From Prostheceraeus crozeri (lineage: Eukaryota; Platyhelminthes; Polycladida; Euryleptidae): a DNA stretch of 64,000 nucleotides. The position numbers and the translations under genes are program-made. A model generated the notes under the pieces. The model did no database searches. It saw only the letters and a list, made by a program, of their open reading frames with translations, and was not told where the DNA came from. Of the stretch, positions 10,230 to 22,525 are shown one piece after another (position 1 is the stretch's first letter; every line of letters starts with the position of its first letter). The stretch is from assembly GCA_907163375.1 (NCBI GenBank), contig CAJQUW010010359.1, positions 1 to 64,000 of the forward strand, given 5' to 3'.

Positions 10230-10446
10230 TCATAAATCTAGAGACAATTGATATGAACCATTTCGTTCATTCGAGAGACAATCTTTGTTTTGATTCATGA
10301 TTATAGTTTCAAGAATGAATGGAATTTTGTAACGACCTAGAATTCTAAAGTTTTCATATTTTGGTGCATGTTCATGCATCGAAACTTCAGTGGGAGTTAG
10401 ATAGCCTCTAAGATGCTCGCTAATACGGGTATTTAAATGTCTGTGA
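10230..10446 (-). pseudogene. C-terminal GIY-YIG fragment of element 2, inverted
   Basis: Minus-strand frame ending at the stop codon 10232-10230. It contains RHLNTRISEH followed by a His-rich stretch, the usual second half of a Penelope-like GIY-YIG domain (the R-x-x-x-R-x-x-E-H helix). The first half, with the GIY and YIG strands, lies beyond the junction and is absent. Confidence 0.7.
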
Positions 10447-10450
10447 ACCT

Positions 10451-11253
10451 GTGAAAAGAACGATTAAACACATTGCCTCGCTGATTGACTTCGACAATTT
10501 TCCTATTTCAAAACATGCTTTAACAGCTTTGTTAGATCTGGCTTGCACGAATGTCTTATTTAGTTTTAATAATGATCTTTTTATCAGGTGGACGGTATGG
10601 CCATGGGTTCAAACCTTGGCCCTACCATGGCTGCCTTTGCTCTAGATATGATCGAAAGCAATTTTTGTAAGTACGACGGCACATTGCCATTCTTCTATCG
10701 TCGATTTGTTGACGATTGTTTTGTCATTTTTCGCAACAGTAATGAAGCCAAAAGCTTTTTGAACTTTGTCAATAGTTTGGATGATAACATCCAATTTACC
10801 ATGGAAGAGAGTATTAATAATTGTATCACATTTTTGGATACCGAAGTGACTCTCCAATCAAAAAATTTCAAGATAGATTTTCACATAAAATCGACCAATA
10901 CAGGAGTTTATACTCCATACTTTGCCTATGCTCCAGACAAATACAAATTGTCTGCCATTCGGTCTTTATTGTTTCGCGCTTCTAAAATCTGTTCTGATGA
11001 GACTCTTTTTCAGTCTGCATCTAAAAAGATTTCTGATATTTTCATAAGTAATGGTTTCCCTGATGAAAAAATAAATCAGATAAAGAAAGAAATTGATAAA
11101 AAGAGGACAGTCGTGCAACAAGAGATCCCTGACAAAGACAGAAGCAAAAATATTATTTATTGGCCAGTTCCGTTCATTCGAGAGGGCGTCAAAGAATTAA
11201 ATAATAGAATTCACAACATCAACCAAAGTCTCTCAAATACAGAGATCAGACCC
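10451..11253 (+). pseudogene. Penelope-like reverse transcriptase fragment
   Basis: A one-base deletion near 10585 splits the frame: the first part carries NDLFIR, and the next frame resumes with DGMAMGSNLGPTMAAFALD, the catalytic block YRRFVDDCFVIF and ITFLDTEV, then a Lys-rich thumb/linker. The GIY-YIG part is missing because the copy jumps to the element terminus near 11255. Frames extending further only read through the TA/GA microsatellite. Confidence 0.85.
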
Positions 11254-11277
11254 GCTTTGCTTTTTCTTTTACATGAA

Positions 11278-11400
<123 letters not shown>

Positions 11401-11869
11401 CATGGACGGCATTGGATTCGCATCATTATGCAATAAAATACACTGTATTCATTGATCGCAAATTCCAATAGTAAAAGTGAGTGGTGCGAATTGTAAGTTA
11501 CTAATCATAGAAGTGTAGCATTTTGGATTAATCTTCTAGCTCATGCTGTGATCCAGAGATTCAGATCAGAGTTCATTTTTCTCGACAATGTTGCAAAATT
11601 AGGAGAACATGAACAGACGTCCCTCTAATTAGGTGGATCCCTAATTCAGAAACTCCTCTAAATTTGGCAGTTTTCTATATACATGTATAATTCATAGTTA
11701 TTCTCATTAGTTCATAAGAGCTTGTTCAATCGCTTCGCATTAGATTCAACAAATTCGGCACCTGCTTACTTGGGTAGTTTAGATGCATTCACTTCATTAC
11801 CATTTAGAGGAACATTTGTTTAATTTATTCTTTAAATTAATTACAATTTTATTCAACGGATGCTTCTGA

Positions 11870-13250
11870 ACCCTGCGTGATGCGACACAATGCTATATAT
11901 GTGAATTGAGCGGAAGGAACTTTGGAGAAACTATCCGTATGATCTTCACTTCAAAATATAGGTCCATTGTTAAACTCCAATCTTGCATATCACCCTGGTT
12001 AAGATTTTTTCAAGCTAAGTTCCAGTGATGTATACAGGGGTGTAGTGGAGGGTAACGCGGTATAACGCTGTTGTACTTCCTAAGATTCTGGCCGAATCAG
12101 CGTTATACTTCCTAAGGTCATCCTGACGTCAAAAGATGGTAAGCTGTATGTGGCAAACATTTAATGTAAAAATGTTCATACTTGATGTGCATTATTGATG
12201 AAGATCTTATTCAACTTCATATTTTTGCATTTTGTCATGCGCATGCATGCTTTCATTATTACTTGGATTTATGTGGAAGTCCTTCAATGATAAAGTAATC
12301 GCCGAAAGGGGATGAGAGCGGTTGAAAATTCTGAAAGGGCGATTATGTAGCTCTCGAACAGTCCGTTATGGACAATAGTGGCACGAATATGCGTTTTTCA
12401 GCTGATACTGTATATACATGTCAAATTTAGCGTTATACTTCCCAAAATTCAGCTGAATTTTTAGCTCTTAGCATTATACTTCCTAAGAATTTACGACTAC
12501 ACCCCTTGATGTATAGCATCACAAAATGATAGCAATGAAAAGTGTGTGTTATTGTTTATTGTAATGCCTGCCGCAGCATTATAGCATTACCTGGTATGTT
12601 GTTATTTTATGATAACAAAGTAACTGAACGGTTATCTGTCTAAATAACTTTATGATGTAATGCGCATGTACATGGATCATTCGGGCAGAGATATTATGGA
12701 AATACAAGCAGAATCCTGTGGATATCCATTCTCCGCTGCCGGCTGCGGAAAACGAGGATATCCTGCGGATATCGGCATTCTCTTCAAATTTTCATGTCTA
12801 CAAGTACAACTGCCACCATGTAGGCTAAGCAGACTTCTAAAGTACACGCATAGCATTCAGACACGGACTTCTGTGATGCAAGTTATCATAAATAACAGCT
12901 ATGACCTCCAACTTCGTGTTGCACAGGCACGTTGATATTGTATGGAGGAACCATCCGTATTTACTTCACTTTCAACAGGTCTTGTCGGATTTGTAGCCGT
13001 ACAAAATAACTTGTAATCACACGTGTAGCTTGCGCTAGTGCAAGCTAACAAAATCAATGTCACACTTATACAATACGTTTTATGACATGATTCCACAGGT
13101 CTATTGTTTAACTCCAATCTCATCGGATTCGGGCACAGATTTTGTGGAAATACTCGCAAGCTCCTGCGGATATCCGCGTTCTCCTCGAAACTTCCAGGAG
13201 GCATTGCACAACAGTGGTGTAGGCTTAAATGCGGTACTTAGGGCATAAGG
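11870..13250 (+). repeat. Diverged direct duplication, interrupted by a hAT-type element
   Basis: Short blocks recur in the same order about 450-1000 bases apart: ACTATCCGTATGATCTTCACTT (near 11930) with the similar block near 12950; AACTCCAATCT (near 11976 and 13110); and GATATCC-rich stretches near 12720 and 13165. Similarity is patchy, so the unit borders are uncertain. The hAT-type element at 12035 interrupts the first copy. No coding capacity is evident. Confidence 0.4.
12035..12507. mobile_element. hAT-type non-autonomous element (473 b)
   Basis: Termini CAGGGGTGTAGT and, inverted, AAGGGGTGTAGT (11 of 12 match) are flanked by an exact 8-base duplication GATGTATA (12027-12034 and 12508-12515), the hAT signature. 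Inside, the motif AGCGTTATACTTCC with TAAG recurs four times near both ends, as subterminal transposase-binding repeats do. No ORF. Confidence 0.85.
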
Positions 13251-14375
13251 TGCTGCAACCGCTGCACGTGAAAAATATCATTTTTATAAGTTTAGATCTG
13301 CATTTATATCTGCAAATAATTGCGATCATATTTGATATGAATAGTGAGTGTAGCTGCACATACTTTCAGTCATTACCAATACCCGCAAGTGCAAAAGAAT
13401 GTCGAAATTTATCAAATTTCACGATAGCGGCCATCTCTACAACACCGCATCTGAAATCTCTTATTAATTCTGATCTCTCACCGGCTGAGACGATCGCTAT
13501 CATTGTGTTCCTTTATGCACTTTTACGCTGCCAGTTAGTGTTGTATGTTTGATTTGATCTTCTACTTATCTGATGCACAAATTGTAAACTGCAATATTCC
13601 CCATGACTTTTAGATGCAAATACTTAGAAAACCTGCTGAATTATTTCTGCAAAATTATTATCATTTATCAAACTCGTACGGAACGCTAGTTCATATTGAA
13701 CGGAAATCATTCTGAAAACTCAAAATACTCTGAACAATCATAAAATGTCACAATTTTGATACTATTTTTGCAGAAACTTAAAAATTAATTTCATGAAATT
13801 TTATAGTTTGCGAATTTGCGGACAGTCTTATAAGTTAGCTATTATAGTCAATAAATCCTCAAACGTCATGGAAACTTCTAAAGCTTGTAGGAAATTTGAT
13901 TTAGAGCACTTGATGAGGTAATGTGACTTTTCTGATCGAATGATGCTGATGTTGACCTAAAATAAAGGCATGAAATTATAAATTTCTGTTATACCTCAAA
14001 TATGCGAAAACGTTGCACACGTTAATCAGGTTTGCTTGTCGGTATTTGCATTTCAGCTATTCATTACACGGTTCGCACTTAAATGATCTTGTAACTTTTA
14101 TCACCCATTTCAAGATACATATAGCATAGAAAGACTGGTCATGTATCCAAATTAAGTTCAACATGATTCGATAACAAGTGATAATGGGGTACTTGAAACA
14201 TAAAGGTGATGACCTCACTTGTCATGGAGGAGGATGATTTGATGAATCATTGCATGTACATTTTATTAATTGTGTGCATATCTTAGCACTACTGCTGAGC
14301 AAAGAGAAAAACATTTTATACACCAGTTTTAACAAAGCAGCTTCAACCAGTTTGCGAGACAGGCGATGCATATCA
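13251..14375. other. AT-rich stretch, nothing recognised
   Basis: No supported gene or repeat. Short frames here have no motifs and average composition. Confidence 0.4.
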
Positions 14376-15294
14376 CGGGTAAGTTAAGAGAGTATCTGAC
14401 TCGAAGCTACTTTATATGGTCAAAGTAAAAAACAAAATTAAACTTCTCACAGCGTGACGGGACTTCGCCATCCAGCGCCTTCTTGAGTTCGATGGTCAAA
14501 TGGTGGTTTGCCTAATCGGTGTGAAGTATTACAAAGAAGTGAATGATAATCAGAATTGCGTTGTTTGTTTAATGCACATAATTAAATATTTTGTTTATCT
14601 GCTTCAGTTTGCTAGAAGTGTGATTAATTCGAAATTGACGGCACATCGAGGAACCGTAGGCAAAAAGGAATTCCTAATACCTCACAGAGATTGGAAAAAA
14701 CTCGTGCGTCGCTTGCGGATTAATGTGAGTTCAAACGAAGTGCTTCGATTGCTACAATTCCTTCGGATTCGAAGAATTCAGATACTGCGCACAAGTTTTC
14801 TCCATAATGTTGGCCCTCCCGATCATTATTAAAAAAAAGTAGCAGGCGTGCGAAAGTAAGTTCACTTGATGATTTCACCATCGTCTTCTCACCATTCCTT
14901 GCTGCATAGTGCATACACAGAATCGAGTGTTAGCTAGACGATGTGTGTTTTGGTGTTTGCGAGGTGATATCACAGCACGCACACATCTCTCACTGGCTCT
15001 GGTGTCCTCTGCTGACAGCTTATTGTTTGCTATTTCCAATACCAAGCGATACACGAATTGTCCATTCGAGAAGGAGCAAGTTGTCTAATTCTGCCATTTC
15101 GATATTAAGGATAGATACAATTATTCCTTTCTATGAAACCGAAGAGCGCGTAGATGAATCTAATTCTGTGGTTGAATGTGAGGGGATCAAAGTGAGAAGG
15201 CAGAATAGCAAGGTAATTCATGTCTTCTGATAGTTGACTTCAAGTGTGTAATAGCTTTTGCTTCAGTGAATGTTGTGTCTCGAGTACTCGTCAG

Positions 15295-15475
15295 CTAAGC
15301 AATGAAATCGACTTGAAAATCCTCGCGATGCTTCCTATCATTACGTTTATCTTTAATATGCTCATAGGGAGCGATGGATGCGAACTTGTTTATAATTGCA
15401 CGTCTGTGATCAGTGTGGCGGGTGGAGAAATTTCTTAACGTAAGATTCTGCACATTTATTGCATGTGTAACTATA
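15295..15475 (-). pseudogene. GIY-YIG domain relic, left arm of element 3
   Basis: Minus-strand frame matching the right-arm copy, including SIAPYEHIKDK near its end and the same stop. The upper part of the open frame (to 15561) is Tc1 sequence and not part of it. The GIY-YIG N-terminal Cys motif is out of frame. Confidence 0.6.
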
Positions 15476-15477
15476 TA

Positions 15478-17288
15478 CCGGGTGTCCACAAAGATGTACC
15501 CGCAAAACGTTGGGCTTGAATAAGTATTTTCAAAAATGTTTCTACACTTCAATATCATCACATGAACTTAAAATGTGATCAGATTCATGCTAAGAATATG
15601 ATAACGTCACTTTTCAAAACTATTTATGGTCTGAAGTGTATCAATTTGCACGATTTACACAATCTAAAAATAAACGGATCTATTCCAATGAGTAGGCTAG
15701 ACACATCGTTGACGCTTTAACAGTTCATTATTTCAACCTACGCCAGGTATTATAACTCTTCTGCGTTAGGTCAGCCTGATTTTAGAGAGAAGTGTGAAAT
15801 ATTTTCGAATCAACTGTGAAAGGACACGAATATCGGTATTTCATAATCTATCTGAATTCTTTTAACGCTTATGCTGCTTTGTCGTTGAGAGTGGGTTGCG
15901 CTATATTTGATCTACAAAAGTCACGCACGGAGAAAGCTCTGCCCCCTACAAATAGAAAGGGTGTCATCAGATCGATTCCATTAACCAAGATGGAGTGGCC
16001 TTACATTGAGTGTCACCATATTGCTATCACAAAAGCAGTCCGCAGTTTAGTCAAGTCACAATTCACTTCCGAATAAAGAATAGATGGTTGGTAGTGAAGA
16101 GAAGCGTTTTGTTGATCGGATAAGAGGAATCACATTCACAGAAGCTGAAGAAGCCAGGACAGCCTTCATCACATGTCAGTAGGTTGCACGACAAATTGGG
16201 AGAAGCGAGGCGCTTATCAAGAACAACTGGAGGAGAGATGCTTTTGACCACGAGATGGACAAAGAGGGCATAGGAAGAGCTGGTGGTGCCCTAAACCAGC
16301 ACGAGAAGAGGATTATACGAATGGCAAGCGACAAGCAATGTCAAAGTTGTCGGACATTGTCGAGGGGACTGATAAGGGGAAGAGGAGATTAACAGTAAAC
16401 TCCTTCCCGCATGACAGTCCATCGATGTAGGAAATCATCACAAATGAAGCCATTCCACGTTCTCAAAGACGTAGGCCATAGGCCTACAAAACACTTGAAC
16501 AGCGAGAAAATCAATTATGATTTTGTGAATATCTCTAAGACTGGGATGAAGATAATTCTCATCATGTTGGTTGCTCTGACGAGTTCTTCGTTTGGATATG
16601 CCGAAAATCGAATAGTCAAAACGACAGAATTAGGGCAACATCCGTCCAAGAAATCGAGGACGATGAGCATTATCAAGAAATGGTGGTTCGCCCATCCTGT
16701 ACTGGAGTCTTCATTTGCTTTAGTATTAGGAAAATGATGTGGGTGATCAAAGAAGGCGACGAAACACGGAATGGAGAACATTTTCGCGAAGTTGTATTTG
16801 AACCAAATATACAGTATTTCCGTTTCTGAGAGATGAGGAAAACGTAGAAGACGATGATCAAGTTACCTTGCTGCATAACAATGCTCCGTGCTTTGAGATA
16901 ATGCGAACACAAGACATGTTAAGGGATTCCCGGTTTGACTTCTTCGATAACACCGTTTGGCCAGGAGGCTTTCCCGATCTTAAGCCTTGTGAAAATATTG
17001 CTGCAGTATTGAAGGATGAAGATGATAGCTTACTGCACCGAAATTTTATCGCTTGAAGAAAGAAGTCCTACATGCTCAAATATCGAAAAATCTGAAGGAC
17101 ATGGAGAATGACAGCGAGCTCATTTTAGGTCTACTGAACTCTTTTCCGAACCGATTACGAGTAGTAAAAGCATCCCGTGGAGGATACACATACTATTTGT
17201 GTGGTTGAAATATAAAATTCACATATAAATTTGAAGTTTAGAAAGTCCAATATTTACGGGTATAGGCCTATCTTTGTGGGACACCCGG
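15478..17288 (+). mobile_element. Tc1/mariner-type transposon (1811 b)
   Basis: Termini CCGGGTGTCCACAAAGAT (left) and the inverted CCGGGTGTCCCACAAAGAT (right) are flanked by TA on both sides (15476-15477 and 17289-17290). The length and TA duplication fit Tc1/mariner. It sits inside the left arm of Penelope-like element 3, so it is the younger of the two, although its own transposase is already decayed. Confidence 0.9.
16084..17208 (+). pseudogene. Tc1-like transposase, decayed
   Basis: Plus-strand frames between the TIRs are broken by several stops and shifts. The 3' half keeps readable DDE-domain marks: LLHNNAPCFE (the D-N-A-P block, with the Asp changed to Asn), then VWPGGFPDLKPCENIAAVLKD (the W-P-x-x-S-P-D-L-N-P-x-E-N block carrying the last catalytic residue). 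The N-terminal part is rich in basic residues, as in the DNA-binding region. It cannot encode a working enzyme. Confidence 0.8.
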
Positions 17289-17339
17289 TACTACGTATTT
17301 ATCACTACATTTATGCGTAGGTAAATTTTGACAGACTTG

Positions 17340-17970
17340 AGAGCTCCAAGAAGTAGAGAATCTTTTTGCGTGGTGCAAGGGAAGGTACTCTTTTGTACCC
17401 AATCCTATTAATAGTAGTTTCAATAATAAGCGCTTAAAAGACATAAGTAATTGGTGTAGCAATGAAGTTATGCAAGAAAAGAAAATTAGCAAATTTAATG
17501 ACATTTTGATTGAAAATGGCTATAGCAACAAGAATTCTCCTAAGAAAGCGAACAAACGCAAAAAGAGAAGTAAAATGAAAAACCAAAATAATTGCTATTC
17601 CCTTTATCAATGATAAATGTAATAGAAAATTTAATAAAACTGTTAAGAAGTTTGACTTCCCTATCGTAATTATTAATGAATACGATAGACAGACGTTGAA
17701 GTAAATAAGCAGAAAAAAATTTCTCTGTTTGTAGCTCTCAAGTCTGTCAAAATTTACCTACGCATAAATGTAGTGATAAATACGTAGTATATAGTTACAC
17801 ATGCAATAAATGTGCAGAATCTTGCGTTAAGAAAATTCTCCGCCCGGCACACTGATCACAGACGTGCAATTACAAACAAGTTCTCATCCATCGCTCCCTA
17901 TGAGCATATTAAAGATAAACATAATGATAGGTAGCATCGCGAGGATTTTCAGGTCGATTTCATTGCTTAG
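17340..17970 (+). pseudogene. Reverse-transcriptase linker and GIY-YIG relic of element 3
   Basis: Plus strand: the stretch 17455-17560 reads KISKFNDILIENGY followed by Lys-rich residues, the post-catalytic linker of Penelope-like proteins. From about 17790 a damaged GIY-YIG domain follows (CNKC-type Cys pair, then the R-x-x-x-R helix, then SIAPYEHIKDKHND), ending with the stop at 17968-17970. At least two frame breaks are needed. The reverse-transcriptase catalytic blocks are absent. Confidence 0.65.
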
Positions 17971-18285
17971 CTGACGAGCACTCGAGACACAACATTCACT
18001 GAAGCAAAAGCTATTACACAATTGAAGTCAACTATCAGAAGACATGGATTACCTTGCTATTCTGCCTTCTCACTTTGATCCCCTCACATTCAACAAACAA
18101 CGTAATTCTGATTATCATTCACTTCTTTGTAATACTTCACACCGATTAGGCAAACCACCATTTGACCATCGAACTCAAGAAGGCGCTGGATTGCGAAGTC
18201 CCGTCACGCTGTGAGAAGTTTAATTTTATTTTTTACTTTGACCATATAAAGTTGCTTCGAGTCAGATACTCTCTTAACTTACCGA

Positions 18286-19209
18286 TGATAAGCTCCAACT
18301 GCTTTAAACAAGCAATGTTATTGAATATTGATTTATAAACTACAATCACTCGTGAAAACATAATCAATTGTATAATAATTGCATCAGAATCAATTAAATA
18401 TTGCATCAGAACTAGGGCCTTTATTTGATGTTGCTCAGACCTACAAAATTTCTATACAGTGTAAAATAAATTCCGTGAGTTATTATTTATGATTATTATG
18501 CTTTGAATAAATTTTTCAAATGATTGTTTTTAAATCTTGCTTGCTTTATCGTGTTACGCAGTATTCTGTTGAGGAGACGGTTAAGGCTTTTATTGGCCAT
18601 TTCTGGATGCCATAAATTTTAAAATATTGCATCCGGCTTTCATTAAAAACGAGATTTTAACTCAACGTTTCGAGATTCTTGAACGAGTGACAATACATGA
18701 ATATCATTCATGCATAATTCATATATTTTTGTAGCACGACTATTTTACATACATTAAAAATGTGATCAATTCATTTATATCATCAGACACTTCATTACGC
18801 TAAACCAATTGAGTAGGGACACAGTAGAGTGTCATTATTCTACGTTAAATCAATATTTTGAAAAGGAACAGTTTGTAGGTTATTCCTCAGCTCAAATTAT
18901 TCATTTATCAAAAAATTGAAGCATACGGTGGAAATTTTGGTATCAAACAATTCAGTTTTTACGGACATTATGCTTAGGTTCATAAAATCAGGTTCATTAT
19001 GCTGAGGTTCAAAATAATATCAATATTTCAAAAGGTAAATTTTTGTGCATGATTCCTCTGATTACATACTTTTATTAAAATATAAAAAAGTATGAAAAGC
19101 TTCTGATTGGATGGAATCTTACGGCACTTAACTCAAAAGGAAATTAAATTGCTTACTAAGAAAACTATGTGAAGGGCATTATATGGCCCGGCAGCCAGGA
19201 ATCTACAGG
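18286..19209. other. AT-rich stretch, nothing recognised
   Basis: No gene, terminal repeat or tandem structure that I can support. Confidence 0.4.
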
Positions 19210-20291
19210 GAACGAATCCAAGAATGAGACTTTCACAGAATGATGTACAACTTATGTCTACGACGAATCTGCGCGTCTGCCGTGTTCCACCCAATTTTTT
19301 ATCTTGTCAGAGAGGATCAAGGAGAAACATATGTAATGGTAATACAATGGAAATCAGATTCAACTTTCCAACGACAATCAGATTTTCTATATTTTCTTTG
19401 ATTAAGTAAAAAGCAATTAGTCTAGAGCCATTTTTTTAAATGGAATACCTTAAGGTCATTTCCTACCATGCGCATGCGTTACTGCCATACTTCTTATGGT
19501 GATATGTGTGGACCGATCATGTGATATTGCGTGGTCACGATATCTCAACATGTTCTCTGACATAAAGATGCATGCTTAAGTTCAAGATATTACATTATCC
19601 TGGAAGAACACGCATGTTGTTATCAGTACACTTCAGATGGGTATGTGAGAATAAATCATCACCTTACGCATCCTTTCTTGTGACAAGGTGTTCTGACACC
19701 TCATTATTAAGATGATGTAAGTTTTGCGATAATTAAGCCTAGCTGCTAGATGACTATTATTCAGCTGATGCTTCATGCTTGTCTGTGTTCTGTCAGTGTA
19801 TTTCAAGTCCCCGTCGAAGAAGGCGAAATATTGGACTTCTTAAGAATAAACGATTCCTGTGAATGCTGAAGGCAATTTTTTCATCTATAGGCTACCACTC
19901 CAGGAATGGCCGAATTATCGATTTATATGTGATAATGCAGCTGAAGCTGGCTAAAATTGACCAAAATGTTGTACTTGCCGACATTGGGAGGCCTACTTAA
20001 CATAAATGAGTTTAACTTCATGGACAAAGATACAATAGCATGACACGAAATGACCTCAAGGCATTCCATGTCAAAAGTCATGGCTCTAGACTAATTTTCA
20101 CTAAATCAGAGGAAATTAAGAGAATTCCATTGTCGCTGAAAACTTCGATCTGATTCCCATTTGATTTACATGTGTTTTTTATCGGGTCTGACAGGAAGAA
20201 CCGGGTGCAGCTCAGCAGGCACGGAGATTCACAGTAACAATAGGGGTGCATCGCATCATTTTGTGAAAGTCTCATTTTCGGCTTCGTTCTC
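19210..20291. repeat. Long inverted repeat with diverged arms (~265 b) and ~550-base loop
   Basis: The left arm (19210-19475) and right arm (about 20045-20291) pair throughout: GAACGAA..ATGAGACTTTCACA at the outer ends, CATATGTAA/CACATGTAA in the middle, and AGTCTAGAGCCAT..AAGGTCATTTC at the inner ends. Similarity is roughly 70 % by eye. The outer arms give mirror ORFs starting MRLSQND, but both decay quickly. It could be an old hairpin-type transposon; no target duplication is visible. Confidence 0.7.
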
Positions 20292-20689
20292 AAAAGAAGC
20301 TCGTTCTGGCTGCCGGACTATTGATTTTTTTAGTCGTGATGCAAAACTTGGAAAATTATTCAACTTCTTGCCTCGGCTCTCAAAGTTGAAAAGTTCCCAC
20401 ATGAAACGATAAAAGATAATTCATTTAGATGCTTGATGACTTGTCGGATATGACAATGACAAGAAAGGAAATACCTGAAATGCATATCTTTCCAGAATAT
20501 TTTTTTCTATAAGGTAATTTAGATTACAATGTCTTGAGGATTACCTACGAACGTATGTATTTGACAATTTCCATTGCTAAAATTACAAATCTTGAGGTTT
20601 CACTTATAGTAGAAATCATGGTCAGTAGGTATCTGGCAGTCCGTGACATATGTAGTAAATCGGTTCAACTTTTTTGACAACTCTATTTA

Positions 20690-21300
20690 GTAGAAGCACT
20701 TCAAAAGTAGTAGCACCCTAATCTATAGTCCTACTTTTGAAAGACCAAGGCAAGTTGAATTCGTTTCTTCAAAATTTGTTTGGCCTTTTTGTTGCGCTGA
20801 TATACGGTAGGCTACAAGCAAACCAAAACCAAAACCAAATATGAAGAAATCCATCACAATTTGTCACTATCATAATATTTGTGCAATTAGCTATTAAAAT
20901 CACCACCATACATGCCAACTGAATCAAAGAATGAAATTTAGGATTACCATTTTGTAATAGAAGTCGCTGTGTAATTTAGAGTCAATGATTGTATCTTAAC
21001 TTCTATAGAGTACTGGAGGAGAGTTTTCAGCTCTGATACAAATACAATGAACTCCATATTATATGGCAATACGAACGAGAAGATAATCACTATTAGGCTA
21101 TTTCAAAAATGCGATTTGGTAGACCTAGTTCTCTTGAATTTAAATTTCTGGTTTTAAGGCTTGAATTTTATGAAATATTTAAATGATTGCGGTATCTAGC
21201 CAACGCTTCTTTCAATCATCTTCAGTATTAGCGAATTCAGTAGCGATGCTGTTCTTAAGAATAATTGATCGTTATGATTCATTCTGTTGAGAGAAGGCAA
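20690..21300. repeat. Diverged copy A of a ~600-base dispersed repeat
   Basis: Matches 25560-26300 in the same orientation over several blocks: TTTTGAAAGAC, the AACCAAA cluster, ATTTGTCACTATCAT, GTCGCTGTGTA, AGCTCTGATACAAATACA and TCAATCATCTTCA. See copy B for the coding aspect. Confidence 0.5.
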
Positions 21301-21345
21301 TCCGGAAAAGCAGCTTGCGAATAATATCGACTTTTTAAGTCTCCA

Positions 21346-21404
21346 ATTGTCACACAAGCGCTTTCGAAGGCGCGCAGCGCCTCATCCTCAGGTAAAGTGA
21401 CAAT
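21346..21404 (-). ncRNA. Solo hammerhead ribozyme
   Basis: Minus strand: AUUGUCAC (21404-21397) pairs with GUGUGACAAU (21355-21346) to form stem I. Core CUGAGGA (21391-21385) is followed by a strong stem II, GAGGCGC-UGC-GCGCCUUC, then GAAA (21365-21362), palindromic stem III AGCGCU, and a CUU triplet with cleavage predicted after base 21356. All three stems and all conserved core bases are present. No reverse transcriptase is visible within several kb, so it is a solo Penelope-like end or a retrozyme-like element. Confidence 0.75.
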
Positions 21405-21440
21405 GATATGTTAAGACATGCGTCAAACACAATTGAAAAG

Positions 21441-22500
21441 TAATCACCAGTACATAGCACATGAATGGCAGAAAGACAGTCTGAGACAACAGGCGAGGTA
21501 CTCATTTACAAGAAAAAAGTATTAGAAATTAGAATACTACTAAAAACAAAAGCACAGGAGCATGCACAAAAATGGCCAAAAATAATCTGGAGAGATGCAA
21601 AACAGGCAATGAAAGTCAAGATGTTATTATCGTCATGTATTACCAATGTCATTTTCACATGATTCCAACTCCAGCCTCTTGAACCAGATGGCTTCCTTAA
21701 CCTTTATCAGGATATGTGACCACAAATTGTGGTACATAATTGCTGACAGAGTGACAACGTGCGTTACATTAATTTTCAGTCAAAATCGCCACGTGGTGAC
21801 GTCAATTTTATAACCTGAGAAATAAATGAGTGCAAACATAGATCTCCTTAACGTACAATGTGATTTCAAAAATTATAACTTTGATTCCGGATATGTGACT
21901 ACAAAATGTGGTAATAGCATTTAACTGAATTTCTATGTTAAAATCGCGAGCTAATCGGATTTCTGAATGAATTTCTATGTCATGAGCGAAATAATTTATT
22001 TACCGCTTCAAGTCACGTTTTGATCAAATGTAAATCAAAAAGCTATTGGAGATGCAGTTAAGTGAAATTAACCAATCACACGGTGACTTCGTCTCTTCTG
22101 TTTAACGCTTCGCTCAGTTACTGTGTATGCAGTAACATATAACTAGTAAATAGTAGTAAATTAATAAGATTTTAATAATATATAAGATTGATAAGACTAT
22201 AAGTAGTAAATTATAAGATGCCAAAGATATTGTTATGAATTCATGTATTTACCTTGGGAATATGAAATGATGTGTTTTTATATAATGTTATTGCAACAGA
22301 AGTACCATTTCTGTCATATGAAATAGTCTATCATTGAACTATATTTATAAAATAATAAAATGCACAGTTTTAAGCTTGTCATGCAGTGTCGTAGGTTGTA
22401 TTTTCATGTATGTCTGATGTGAAATACACTTTAGGCCCTTTTTTATTTGTACACTTATTTTATTATGATTTATCAGTCACTTCTATCAGATTCGATGATG
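21441..22500. other. AT-rich stretch without recognised gene
   Basis: Short similar phrases (GATATGTGACTACAAA/GATATGTGACCACAAA with TTGTGGTA near 21710 and 21892) suggest an old duplication. Nothing else supported. Confidence 0.35.
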
Positions 22501-22525
22501 GAAAGACCTCGGCGACGGACATTTA

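Larger units (their letters stand above)
14376..18285 (+). mobile_element. Penelope-like element 3 with inverted arms, split by a Tc1-like insertion
   Basis: The right arm (about 17731-18285) and the left arm (14376-15477 plus 17290-17345) are inverted copies sharing, for example, GTAAGTTAAGAGAGTATCTG at the outer ends and ACCTACGCATAAATGTAGTG at the inner ends. The left arm is interrupted at a TA by the Tc1-like element and holds an extra ~600 bases (about 14568-15168) absent from the right arm. The 385-base loop (17346-17730) encodes the reverse-transcriptase linker in plus orientation. The build is the same as in elements 1 and 2. Confidence 0.8.

Noticed and set aside
14500-15230. ORFs of 110 and 95 codons as possible genes
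   Set aside because: They lie partly in the left arm of Penelope-like element 3 and partly in its extra segment, and show no recognisable features.
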